64,000 nt of DNA from Gp6-AA40 sp036274155 (GTDB taxonomy: Bacteria > Acidobacteriota > Vicinamibacteria > Vicinamibacterales > UBA2999): positions 1-64,000 of the forward strand of contig DASUGH010000070.1 in assembly GCA_036274155.1 (NCBI GenBank), written 5' to 3'. Below, piece by piece: positions 1 to 8,300 of the stretch (position 1 is its first letter; every line of letters begins with the position of its first letter). The notes under the pieces are model-generated. The model had not been told where the DNA came from. It was given only the letters and a program-made list of their open reading frames with translations, and searched no databases. The translations under genes were made by a program, and so were the position numbers.

Positions 1-972
1 CCTTTCTTCGATCGCTACATCGCCGGCGGTGGCGGCGGGAAAGACATCGGGAAGCGTGTGGTCAACATCCCTGTGGCGGTCGATCTCGATCATCGCTTCC
101 GGGTCATGGACGAGTTTGGCGACTTCCGGCAGGTGATCACGCTGCCGACGCCGCCGCTCGAAGTGTTCGCGCCGCCTCACCAGTCGCCGGAGGTTGCGCG
201 CGCCGCCAACGACGGCCTCGCCGAGCTGGTGGCGAAGCACCCCGATCGCTTCATCGCGTTTGCCGCGTCGCTCCCGCTCAACAACTTCGACGCCTGCCTG
301 CGGGAGGCCGAGCGTGCGCTCGACGAGCTCGGTGCCCGCGGGGTCATGCTCTATTCGAACGCTGCCGGCGTCGCGCTCGACGCGCCGGAGCTGAAGCCGC
401 TCTTTGCCGAGATGGCGCGGCGCGATCTGCCGATCTGGCTCCACCCGATTCGCGATGCAGCGTTTGCCGACTATCAGTCCGAGACGCAGTCGCTCTACGA
501 GATCTGGTGGACGTTCGGCTGGCCCTATGAAACGAGCGTGGCGATGGCCCGTCTCGTCTTTTCAGGCGTCTTCGACCGCCATCCCGACATCAAGATCATC
601 ACGCACCACATGGGAGGGATGGTGCCCTACTTCGAAGGACGCGTCGGCCACGGGTGGGACCAGCTGGGGAAGCGAACGTCGGATCGCGATTACGGGTCGC
701 TGCTGAAGTCGATGAAGAAGCGGCCGGTCGAGTACTTCCACCAGTTCTACGCCGACACGGCGCTCTTTGGCGCGACCGCGGCTACGCGCTGCGGACTCGA
801 CTTCTTCGGGGCCGACCGCGTCCTCTTCGCCACCGACATGCCATTCGATCCGATGCCGGGACTTTATGCGCGCGAGACGATCCGGATTATCGACGGGCTC
901 GATATCACGGCTGACGAGCGGGATCGGATCTATCACCGCAACGCCATGCGGCTCCTCAAGCTCGCGGCGTGA
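1..972 (+). CDS. Amidohydrolase, ACMSD-like (5' end outside window)
   Basis: Metal-dependent hydrolase or decarboxylase of the amidohydrolase_2/ACMSD group; the substrate cannot be told from sequence. The frame is open to base 1, and the N-terminal HxH metal motif of the family is not among the 323 visible residues, so the gene begins upstream. A GTG at 58 is the first start-like codon but would cut into the fold. Seen directly: the His strand IWLHPI, the metal His region IITHHMGG and the C-terminal LFATDMPFD with the conserved Asp. It ends 30 bp before the convergent M28 peptidase gene. Family assignment is firm, function is not. Confidence 0.8.
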   Translation, partial: PFFDRYIAGGGGGKDIGKRVVNIPVAVDLDHRFRVMDEFGDFRQVITLPTPPLEVFAPPHQSPEVARAANDGLAELVAKHPDRFIAFAASLPLNNFDACLREAERALDELGARGVMLYSNAAGVALDAPELKPLFAEMARRDLPIWLHPIRDAAFADYQSETQSLYEIWWTFGWPYETSVAMARLVFSGVFDRHPDIKIITHHMGGMVPYFEGRVGHGWDQLGKRTSDRDYGSLLKSMKKRPVEYFHQFYADTALFGATAATRCGLDFFGADRVLFATDMPFDPMPGLYARETIRIIDGLDITADERDRIYHRNAMRLLKLAA

Positions 973-1002
973 GGCGTCGCGACCGCCGACGGAGATCGGC
1001 AG

Positions 1003-2811
1003 CTACCGCTGTCCGCCCTGCGGGTCACCGGCGCGCCCTCGAGGGGCGGGCACCGTGCATGTACCCGCAAACGTCTTGCGCGGGAGCAACTCGTCGCGGT
1101 TCGCGGCCAGGTACGCAAACGCTGCCGCGATCGTCGCATTCTTCTTCATGTCGTCGGCCTGCAGCCGCTCATAGCTGTCAAGATTGGTATGGTGTGTGAG
1201 ACGGCCGTATTCGATGGGATCCTGAATGAACTGCCAGCCGGGCAGGCCGACGTTGTCGAAGGAAACGTGGTCGGTGCCGGTGGTGTTGTTGATCGTGGCG
1301 TGCGTCATGCCGAGCGAAGCCAGCGGCGCCATCCACTCCTTGAAGACTGGTCTCACCGATTCATTGCCCTGCAGGTAGACGCCGCGAATGAGACCGGTGC
1401 CGTTGTCGATGTTGAAGTAGCCGGCGAATCGCGCGTATTCGGGTGTCGTCTCGTAGCGTCCCGGAATCGTGTTCCCTCCCCGGCCGGCTCCGGGAGCCGG
1501 TCCGGCGGCCGCTCCCGCTGCCGACTCGCCGCCAGTCGAAGCGGTTTCCTGCGGCGTCAGGGCGCGACAGGCGGCGAAATGCCGCGCCACGTACTCGGCT
1601 GATCCGAAGAGTCCCTGTTCCTCGCCGGTCCACAGCCCGATTCGCACCGTTCGCCGCAGGCGGACGCCGGTGGTCTTCAGGATCCGCATCGCCTCCATCA
1701 TCGCCGCGCTGCCCGACGCGTTGTCGGTCGCACCAGTCGAGGCGTGCCAGGAGTCGAAGTGAGCGCCGAGCATGACGATCTCGCCGGCTTTGTCGCTGCC
1801 GGGGATCTCGCCGACGACGTTGAACATCGGCGGGTTGGGATAGAAGGTATTCCTGATGTCCACCTCGAGGGTCACCGGAATCCCCTTGGCGATGAGCCGT
1901 GCGATTCGACCGTAGTGCTCGGCGGCAATCGTGACCGCCGGAAGCGTCCTCGCCGGATCCGCGTCGCGGCTGCCGCCGATCGTGTAGACGCCGTGGCCGA
2001 TGGCCGCGGTCGAGAACGTGGCGATCACGCCTTCGGCGCGAAAGAAATCGTTGCGGTTGAAACCGCCTGGCCCGGCGCCGCGTCCGCCGCCGCGGCCGCC
2101 CGCCTGGTTCGCGGCGGGTGCGGTGGCGCACGCCGCCTGCGATTGAGGAGCGACGGGAGATGTGGGCGGCGGCGCCGGTGATCCGGCGGTTGGCGGCGGC
2201 CCGCCGCGCGCGCCGCCACGGCCGCTGCCCGGCTGCGCTGCCTGCAGCCGGTCGAGCTGCTCGGTCGTCTGGCGCACGGCGAGCGGCTGATCGAAAAAGG
2301 CCTGGACGTTGGGAGCAGGTGCGGTGATGACGAACCGGCCTTTGAGCCGGCCCTTGAATTGCGCCAGTTCGGCCTCCGTGGTGCCGGTGACGCAGACGAC
2401 TTCGCCGCGGACCAGGCCGTTCGTCCCCGGCGTCCACGCGCTCGGCGTTCCCGCGATGGGGAAGGCCTGCGGCTGAATCGCCGCCAGGTAGAACTTGTCG
2501 TTCGACCATCCGCGGTCGAACCCGCGCCGGTTCTGCCACGGTTCGAGGCCGACGTTCGTCAGACCCCAGCCCTTCATCGTCGTCACGGCCCAGTCGCCGG
2601 CGGCCTTGATGTTGGGTGAGCCGGTGAGTCGCGGGCCGTAGACATCCGTCAGATAGCTGGCGATGTCCATGACCTGCGACCGGTTCAAGCCTTCATCCTT
2701 GATCTGCTCGAGGGCGGAGCCATCGACCTGCCTGGCGTCCAGCGGCAGCGTGACGAACAAGCCGGCGATCGAGGCGGCGGTGACGATGCTGAGGCCCACC
2801 TGTCGGTTCAT
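1003..2811 (-). CDS. Secreted M28-family zinc aminopeptidase with PA-type insert
   Basis: Exported metallo-exopeptidase, 602 aa. Start taken at ATG 2811 because AGGAG lies just upstream and the protein then opens with a signal peptide (MNRQVGLSIVTAASIAGLFV); the open frame extends 37 codons further without such signals. M28 zinc ligands are visible in order: HFDSWHAS, the bridging Asp in TDNASGS, the catalytic Glu pair in TGEEQGLFGS, the Asp in FNIDNGTG, and the last His in LTHHTNLDS. Between the N-terminal part and the catalytic part is a PA-like region interrupted by a low-complexity Gly/Arg/Pro segment (about 2045-2235), and a second one lies near 1465-1545. Likely periplasmic or extracellular peptide degradation. 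Confidence 0.88.
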   Translation of the reverse strand: MNRQVGLSIVTAASIAGLFVTLPLDARQVDGSALEQIKDEGLNRSQVMDIASYLTDVYGPRLTGSPNIKAAGDWAVTTMKGWGLTNVGLEPWQNRRGFDRGWSNDKFYLAAIQPQAFPIAGTPSAWTPGTNGLVRGEVVCVTGTTEAELAQFKGRLKGRFVITAPAPNVQAFFDQPLAVRQTTEQLDRLQAAQPGSGRGGARGGPPPTAGSPAPPPTSPVAPQSQAACATAPAANQAGGRGGGRGAGPGGFNRNDFFRAEGVIATFSTAAIGHGVYTIGGSRDADPARTLPAVTIAAEHYGRIARLIAKGIPVTLEVDIRNTFYPNPPMFNVVGEIPGSDKAGEIVMLGAHFDSWHASTGATDNASGSAAMMEAMRILKTTGVRLRRTVRIGLWTGEEQGLFGSAEYVARHFAACRALTPQETASTGGESAAGAAAGPAPGAGRGGNTIPGRYETTPEYARFAGYFNIDNGTGLIRGVYLQGNESVRPVFKEWMAPLASLGMTHATINNTTGTDHVSFDNVGLPGWQFIQDPIEYGRLTHHTNLDSYERLQADDMKKNATIAAAFAYLAANRDELLPRKTFAGTCTVPAPRGRAGDPQGGQR

Positions 2812-2939
2812 GGCTCCTGCTCCCCGAATGGGATGTGGCGTCCGTGGCCCAACTATACCGTTTACCCGACAACCGTGCGGTAGAATTGGGCCTCCCTTGG
2901 GCTGTTGCGAGGCCCCGGGCACTCAACCTTCGACCTGTC

Positions 2940-4556
2940 ATGCCCGACGCCAAGCTTCGAGTGAACGACCCTCAGGGTCGTCGGTTCGTCGCGATCGACA
3001 AGGCGCTCTTCACGATCGGCCGACGGACCGCGGCCGACCTGCAGATCATCAGCACCGACGTGTCGCGCGAGCACGCCGAGATCGTGCGCGATGGCGATCA
3101 GTACATCCTGCGCGACCGCGGGTCGCGCTATGGCACGTTCGTCAACGGCGAACCGGTCACCGAGCGGCCGCTCGCCTATGGCGACCGCATTCGCCTCGGT
3201 CGCACCGATGCCATCGAGCTGGTGTTTCAGGGCGACGAGGCGACCAGCGGGCTGCGTGAGACGGCGACCGATCTCAACGACCTCCGCCAGATGGCCGGGA
3301 TTCTCAACGGCTTGCGCGCGCTCGGCTCCGGGCGCGTGCTGCCGGAGGTGCTCATGCTGGTCATGGACTCGGCGCTCGAGGTGACGAAGGCCGAGCGCGG
3401 GTTCGTGATGCTGGCCAACGCCGCTGGTGAGCTGGAGTTCAAGGTCGCGCGCGGCCGTGGCGGGCAGACGCTGAAGGGCACGTCGTTCGCGACGAGCGAG
3501 AAGATTCCCCGCGAGGTCTTCACGACGGGCCGCAGCCGCACGGTCAGCGACCTGATGGACGGCAGCCTGGCGTCGGTCCACGACGGCACGATTGCCGTGG
3601 GGATCCGGTCGGTGCTGTGCGTGCCGTTGCGCGTGGTGCCGATGGGGCAGAGCGGATCCGATAGCGGCCCCGATCGCGTCATGGGGGTGCTCTACCTGGA
3701 TGGACGCGAACGCAGCACGATGACGTCGAGGACCACCGTCGAAGCGCTGGAAGCGTTTGCCACGCAGGCGGCGATTGCCATCGAGAGTGCGCGGCTGTAC
3801 GCGGAAGAGGCCGAGAAGACCCGAATCGAGCGCGATCTGCGCGTGGCGGCCGAGATCCAGCGCGCACTGCTCGCCGAGCCGGCCTACAAGGGCGCCTTCT
3901 GTGATCTTGCCGCCGTCAGCGTACCGTGCCGGACGGTCGGCGGCGACTTCTACGACTATCTCGATCTGGCCTCCGGCGCATTTGCGTTCGCGCTCGGCGA
4001 CGTCGCGGGGAAGGGGCCGCCCGCCGCTCTCCAGGCGGCAGCCGTCCAGACGAACTTCGCGGCGCTCGCGCCGGTCAGCGAAAATCCGGCCGCGGCGATG
4101 TCGAAGATCAACGTGGCGCTCCTGCGCCGCGCGGTGGAGGCCCGGTTCGCGACGATGTTTTACGGGACGCTCGAGGCGAACGGTCGACTGAGCTACTCGA
4201 ACGCCGGGCAGGAGCCTCCAATCCTCGTGCAGACCGGCGGCCGGGTGACGAAGCTCGACGCCGGCGGACCGGTGCTGGGGCTGCTTCCGGTTGCCTCGTA
4301 CGACGGCGGCACGCTGATGCTCGAGCACGGCGATGTGGTGGTGGTCTGCAGCGACGGCGTCACCGAAGCGCGCAACGCGGCCGGCGAGGAGTATGGCGCC
4401 GATCGGCTGATCGAGACGCTCAGCCGGTGTCACGGCATGAAGCCGGAGGCGGTCATGGACACGCTCATGGCGTCGGTGCGGACGTTCGTGGGCGGCGCGC
4501 CGCAGGCCGACGACATCACCACGCTGGTCGTGAGGTTTGTCGGGACGCCGGCGTAA
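2940..4556 (+). CDS. FHA-GAF-PP2C (SpoIIE/RsbU-type) serine phosphatase
   Basis: Cytosolic signalling phosphatase of 538 aa. Domains in order: FHA (about 1-95; GR near 26, SREH near 41, GSRYGTFVNG) for phosphothreonine binding; GAF (about 120-290); a linking helix; and a PPM/SpoIIE phosphatase (about 310-536). All metal-binding signatures are present: GGDFYDY near 333, GDVAGKG, SDGVTEA near 472, ADDITT near 523. ATG 2940 was chosen because the FHA domain begins at once; the open frame starts 35 codons earlier at 2835 with no family sequence. The STAS gene 187 bp downstream is the natural substrate type, so the pair probably forms an RsbU/RsbV-like partner switch; the kinase/anti-sigma member is not in the window. 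Confidence 0.9.
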   Translation: MPDAKLRVNDPQGRRFVAIDKALFTIGRRTAADLQIISTDVSREHAEIVRDGDQYILRDRGSRYGTFVNGEPVTERPLAYGDRIRLGRTDAIELVFQGDEATSGLRETATDLNDLRQMAGILNGLRALGSGRVLPEVLMLVMDSALEVTKAERGFVMLANAAGELEFKVARGRGGQTLKGTSFATSEKIPREVFTTGRSRTVSDLMDGSLASVHDGTIAVGIRSVLCVPLRVVPMGQSGSDSGPDRVMGVLYLDGRERSTMTSRTTVEALEAFATQAAIAIESARLYAEEAEKTRIERDLRVAAEIQRALLAEPAYKGAFCDLAAVSVPCRTVGGDFYDYLDLASGAFAFALGDVAGKGPPAALQAAAVQTNFAALAPVSENPAAAMSKINVALLRRAVEARFATMFYGTLEANGRLSYSNAGQEPPILVQTGGRVTKLDAGGPVLGLLPVASYDGGTLMLEHGDVVVVCSDGVTEARNAAGEEYGADRLIETLSRCHGMKPEAVMDTLMASVRTFVGGAPQADDITTLVVRFVGTPA

Positions 4557-4560
4557 CCAG

Positions 4561-4715
4561 AACGCAGAACGCGGAACGAGGAACGCCGAACGCGGAACGC
4601 GGAACGCCGAACGCAGAACGCCGAACGCGGAACGCCGAACGCGGAACGCCGAACGCAGAACTGTGAAGTTTGAACGCCCGAACCCGGCACCTGGAACCCG
4701 GAACCCGGAACCTGT
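4561..4715. repeat. Tandem 7-bp array, consensus AACNNNG
   Basis: From 4561 to 4672 sixteen consecutive 7-mers keep strict phase (AACGCAG, AACGCGG, AACGAGG, AACGCCG and so on, drifting to AACTGTG and AAGTTTG). After a unit AACGCCC and a one-base slip, five more follow (AACCCGG, CACCTGG, AACCCGG, AACCCGG, AACCTGT). The array fills the gap between the FHA phosphatase and the STAS gene and stops about 15 bp before the STAS Shine-Dalgarno. It resembles the short tandemly repeated repetitive elements known from cyanobacteria; no function can be read from sequence. Confidence 0.9.
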
Positions 4716-4742
4716 AGAGTTAGCCCCTCAGGAGACACCCTT

Positions 4743-5099
4743 ATGCAGATCGAGCAGCGGATTGCGGGTGACGTCGCGGTCATCAAGATCATTGGCGACA
4801 TCACGGTCGGGAAGGGCGGCGACGTCATCCTCAAGGACAAGATCAACAGCCTGCTTCAGCAGGGTTATCGCAAGCTGCTGCTCGATCTTGGCGGCGTCTC
4901 GTACGTGGACAGCGCGGGACTCGGACAGCTGGTGTCGGTGCACGCCACCACCACGCGGCAGAACGGCGTGCTCAGGTTGCTGAACGTGACGAAGCGCCTG
5001 AAGGATCTGCTGGTGGTGACGAAACTGCTCGTGGTCTTCGACGCGTTCGACAACGAGGCCGAGGCGCTCGCCAGCTTCGCGAAGCCGGCTGGAGTCTAG
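4743..5099 (+). CDS. STAS-domain anti-sigma factor antagonist (SpoIIAA/RsbV-like)
   Basis: Single STAS domain, 118 aa, the usual length for anti-anti-sigma factors. The phosphorylatable serine is visible in VDSAGLG (Ser57). AGGAG at 4730-4734 sits 8 nt before the ATG. In partner switching an unphosphorylated STAS protein captures the anti-sigma kinase, and a PP2C phosphatase such as the upstream FHA-GAF-PP2C protein resets it. The two genes are co-oriented but separated by a repeat array. No anti-sigma kinase or sigma factor lies nearby, so the downstream target is unknown. Confidence 0.9.
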   Translation: MQIEQRIAGDVAVIKIIGDITVGKGGDVILKDKINSLLQQGYRKLLLDLGGVSYVDSAGLGQLVSVHATTTRQNGVLRLLNVTKRLKDLLVVTKLLVVFDAFDNEAEALASFAKPAGV

Positions 5100-5116
5100 A
5101 ACGTTCCGAACGTTCC
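5099..5116. repeat. Two copies of 9-mer GAACGTTCC between convergent genes
   Basis: Two direct copies of a 9-mer whose core GAACGTTC is self-complementary, lying in the 19-bp gap between the STAS stop and the convergent apaG stop. It belongs with the CGAACGATC/GATCGTTCG arrays near 9.3-9.7 kb. It could pair as a small hairpin serving both convergent transcripts, but there is no T-run. Confidence 0.6.
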
Positions 5117-5118
5117 GA

Positions 5119-5502
5119 TCAGTTGAGCGCGTTCGGTACGGCGAGCGTGAACGGCGCAATGACGGCGTCGAACTGCTCGCCGTCCGTCGTCACCATCTGG
5201 TAGCAGCCCTGCATCGATCCCACGGCGGTCTTCAACGGGCAGAAGCTCGTGTACTCGAATGCCGCCCCCGGCGGCAGCACCGGCATCTGGCCGACGACGC
5301 CTGCGCCCTTGTAGGTGTCGACCTCGCCTTCGGCATTGGTCACGATCCACTCGCGGGAGATGAGCTGAGCGGTTTCGCGTCCGACGTTCGCGATCCGAAC
5401 GTGATATTGAAAGAAGTACTGCCCTTCCCGTGGCGAGCTGCGCTCGGGAACGAACTCGCTGCGGACCTGGACGCGGATGCCGCGTGTCGTGGTGTCGCTC
5501 AT
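5119..5502 (-). CDS. apaG: ApaG-family protein
   Basis: 127 aa, full length for ApaG (DUF525), an all-beta cytosolic protein historically linked to Co2+/Mg2+ tolerance; its molecular role is still unclear. Typical family stretches are visible: QYFFQYHVRIANVG, QLISREWIVTNA, GVVGQMPVLPPG and TSFCPL near the centre, ending in APFTLAVPN. Convergent with the STAS gene (19 bp gap) and divergent from the ABC exporter. Confidence 0.92.
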   Translation of the reverse strand: MSDTTTRGIRVQVRSEFVPERSSPREGQYFFQYHVRIANVGRETAQLISREWIVTNAEGEVDTYKGAGVVGQMPVLPPGAAFEYTSFCPLKTAVGSMQGCYQMVTTDGEQFDAVIAPFTLAVPNALN

Positions 5503-5605
5503 AGGCAGGGCGGCGTGAGTGATCGATTATATGGCTGGACCTCTGAGCCTTGGCAGACGCGGAACTGGCGAACACGTTCGTCGTAGTACAGTGACAACGT
5601 CCTCA

Positions 5606-7447
5606 ATGGCCCCTGACAAGAAGCCAGGAGTGTCACGAACCGCCGCGTGGCGAGAAGCACGCGAGCTCGTCTGGACCCACCGCCGCCGGCTGCTGCTCGG
5701 GCTGGTGCTGATGCTCGTCAGCCGCCTCGCCGGCCTCGTCCTCCCCGCTTCCTCCAAGTTCCTGATCGACGACGTCATCTACAAGGGCCGCGGTGAGCTG
5801 CTGCTGCCGATTGCGCTTGCCGCCGGCTTTGCCACCGTGCTGCAGGCGATCACGTCGTTCGTGCTCTCTCAGCTGCTCGGCGTGGCGGCGCAGCGCGCGA
5901 TCACCGACATGCGGAAGCGCGTGCAGGCGCAGGTGATGCGGCTGCCCGTGCGGTACTTCGATTCCACGCAGACCGGCGTGCTGGTATCGCGCGTGATGTC
6001 GGATGCCGAAGGGATCCGCAATCTCGTCGGCACCGGGCTGGTCCAGCTGGTCGGCGGCCTCGTCACCGCAGCCATCAGCATCTGCGTGCTTTTCTGGCTG
6101 AACTGGCACCTGACCGCCATCACGATCCTGGTGCTGGCCGCCTTTGGCGGCGGCATGGCCTTCGCGTTCAATACGCTGCGGCCGCTGTTCCGCGAGCGCG
6201 GCAAGATCAGCGCGGAAATCACCGGCCGGCTCACCGAAGCCATCGGCGGCATCCGCATCGTGAAGTCGTACACCGCAGAAAAGCGCGAGGAGATCGTCTT
6301 CACGAAGGGCGCCCACCGGCTGTTCCGGAACATCGCGAAATCGATGACCGGTGTCTCGGCGAGCACCGCCGGCAGCACGGTCATCGTCGGCATCATCGGC
6401 GTGCTGGTCATCTGGCTCGGCGGACGAGCCATCCTCGCCCAGCAGATGACGGTGGGAGATCTCGTCACCTACATCCTGTTCGTCGGGCTGGTGGCGGCGC
6501 CGTTGATTTCGATTGCGTCGATTGGCACGCAGCTCACCGAGGCGTTTGCCGGGCTCGATCGCATTCGCGAGATCCTCGACATGGCGACGGAAGTCGACGA
6601 GGACGCGCGTCGCGAAGGCACGCCGCCCATCGTCGGCGACGTCAGCTTCGAGAACGTGTGGTTCGAGTACACGCCGGGCCAGCCGGTGCTGCGAGGCGTG
6701 TCCTTCGAAGCGCGCGCCGGCACGACGACAGCGCTGGTGGGGTCGAGCGGGTCGGGAAAGAGCACGCTCATCAGCCTGGTGATGGCATTCAACCGGCCGA
6801 CGCAGGGGCGGGTGCTCATCGACGGACGTGACCTGAACACGCTGCGGCTCGCCGAGTACCGCGCCCAGCTGGCCTCGGTGCTGCAGGAGAACTTCCTGTT
6901 CGACGGGACCATCACCGATAACGTCGGCTACGCGCGGCCGGGCGCGACGACGGAAGAGATCAGGGAGGCCTGCCGCATCGCGCACTGCGACGAGTTCATC
7001 TCGAAGTTTCCGAACGGCTATGACACGGTCGTCGGCGAACGAGGCATCAAGCTGTCGGGTGGCCAGCGGCAGCGCGTGTCGATCGCGCGGGCGATTCTCG
7101 CCAACCCGAAGATCCTCATCCTCGACGAGGCGACGTCGAGTCTCGACAGCGAGAGCGAACAGATGATCCAGGACGGCCTCAGGCAGCTGCGAACCGGCCG
7201 TACCTCGTTCGTGATCGCCCATCGTCTGTCCACGATTCGCAGTGCCGACCAGATCCTGGTGCTCGAGGCCGGGGAAGTGGTGGAGCGGGGCACCCATGCC
7301 GAGCTGCTGGCGCTGAGCGGACGCTATCGCCAGCTGCACGACAAGCAGTACCGGCTCGAGACCGATCGCTTCATCAATCCGGGGGAAGATTTCACACCCG
7401 AGCCCGAGAAGGTCGTCGCGCCGATGCGCACGCGAAATGCACTCTGA
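5606..7447 (+). CDS. ABC exporter, fused permease-ATPase (MsbA-like)
   Basis: Half-transporter of 613 aa: an N-terminal six-helix membrane domain (first helix LLLGLVLMLVSRLAGLVL) followed by a nucleotide-binding domain. The ATPase motifs are complete: Walker A GSSGSGKST (about 379-387), signature LSGGQRQR (about 482), Walker B ILILDEATSS (about 503) and switch His in AHRLS (about 538). Such homodimers export lipids, lipid-linked sugars or drugs; the substrate is not assignable. ATG 5606 is preferred over the upstream open frame (5519), whose first 29 residues look non-coding. Neighbours give no substrate clue. Confidence 0.92.
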   Translation: MAPDKKPGVSRTAAWREARELVWTHRRRLLLGLVLMLVSRLAGLVLPASSKFLIDDVIYKGRGELLLPIALAAGFATVLQAITSFVLSQLLGVAAQRAITDMRKRVQAQVMRLPVRYFDSTQTGVLVSRVMSDAEGIRNLVGTGLVQLVGGLVTAAISICVLFWLNWHLTAITILVLAAFGGGMAFAFNTLRPLFRERGKISAEITGRLTEAIGGIRIVKSYTAEKREEIVFTKGAHRLFRNIAKSMTGVSASTAGSTVIVGIIGVLVIWLGGRAILAQQMTVGDLVTYILFVGLVAAPLISIASIGTQLTEAFAGLDRIREILDMATEVDEDARREGTPPIVGDVSFENVWFEYTPGQPVLRGVSFEARAGTTTALVGSSGSGKSTLISLVMAFNRPTQGRVLIDGRDLNTLRLAEYRAQLASVLQENFLFDGTITDNVGYARPGATTEEIREACRIAHCDEFISKFPNGYDTVVGERGIKLSGGQRQRVSIARAILANPKILILDEATSSLDSESEQMIQDGLRQLRTGRTSFVIAHRLSTIRSADQILVLEAGEVVERGTHAELLALSGRYRQLHDKQYRLETDRFINPGEDFTPEPEKVVAPMRTRNAL

Positions 7448-7501
7448 CGCCGCCGGCCGACTCCCGCCGCGTCCGTCGAACCTCGTCCCGCGGTGTCTCG
7501 C

Positions 7502-8161
7502 ATGAACCCGACATCCGTGCTCGTCGACGCCGTGCTTGGCGGTGTCCTCGGCGGCGGCCGCAAGCGCGCACACAAGGCCCGCCGCTATCTGACGGGTGGC
7601 GGATCCGGCCTCTGGTCGAATCCAGCTGTGCTGATGACGGCGGCGGGGGTGGCCTGGGGTGTATTCGAGACCTTGCAGCAGTCGGGGGCACTCGGCGCCC
7701 TCGGCGGTCAGGCGGCGGCCGCTCCGCCGCCAGGGGGAGGCGTGCCCGCTTCGGCGAATCTGCCGCCGCTGCCAAATCTCGAGAGCCCACCGGCGGGAGT
7801 GGACCGAGCGGCCCTGCGGCTGATACGGCTCGCGATCTCCGCTGCCAACGCTGACGGTGCGCTCGACGACCGCGAGCGCACCGCGATCGTTCAGCAGGCG
7901 CGAACGGTCGGCGCCGCGGACATCGCCGAGCGCGAGCTCCGCGGGCCGAGAGCGTTGCGCGAGATCGTGGGCGACGGTACGAGCGCGGAGGAGGCGGCGA
8001 CGCTTTACGTGCTGGCGTTCACTGTGCTTCGTGCCGACGAGCAGCTGACAACCACCGAGCGCGTGTATCTGGCGCAGCTTGCTGCGCTGCTCCGGCTGGA
8101 TGCGCCGACGGTGGAGGCACTCGAGAAGGGCGCGGCGGCGCGCATCGAGGGACAGATCTGA
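7502..8161 (+). CDS. TerB/DUF533 (YebE-like) protein
   Basis: 219 aa. Short N-terminal segment PTSVLVDAVLGGVLGGG typical of YebE/DUF533, a hydrophobic stretch near residues 45-60, a Pro/Gly-rich linker, then a helical TerB-like domain (RLIRLAISAANADGALDD, repeated as TLYVLAFTVLRADEQLT), where acidic residues often bind metal. Probably inner-membrane associated; function unknown in the family. ATG 7502 chosen over GTG 7493, which lies three codons upstream; neither has a good Shine-Dalgarno. It starts 54 bp after the ABC exporter and could be cotranscribed. Confidence 0.75.
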   Translation: MNPTSVLVDAVLGGVLGGGRKRAHKARRYLTGGGSGLWSNPAVLMTAAGVAWGVFETLQQSGALGALGGQAAAAPPPGGGVPASANLPPLPNLESPPAGVDRAALRLIRLAISAANADGALDDRERTAIVQQARTVGAADIAERELRGPRALREIVGDGTSAEEAATLYVLAFTVLRADEQLTTTERVYLAQLAALLRLDAPTVEALEKGAAARIEGQI

Positions 8162-8222
8162 ACCAGACCGAGTGAGCACCCTTCGATCTGGGTCAGGCGA
8201 GGCGGGCGCCAGCGCGCCCGCG

Positions 8223-8248
8223 GCAGGCGGACCTGAAGGTCCGCCTGC
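8223..8248. repeat. Perfect hairpin, 11-bp arms, TGAA loop (CTGAAG family)
   Basis: Arms GCAGGCGGACC and its complement around TGAA (8234-8237). The arms and loop recur at 30888-30907, and the loop recurs with other arms at five more sites, always reading CTGAAG on the plus strand. It lies 53 bp upstream of the AIM24 start and so would be in its 5' leader. Confidence 0.85.
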
Positions 8249-8300
8249 GGAAATCGTGATGGACGCGAGTCGTAGAATCCGGCCGCGAGTGGAGAAGGAG

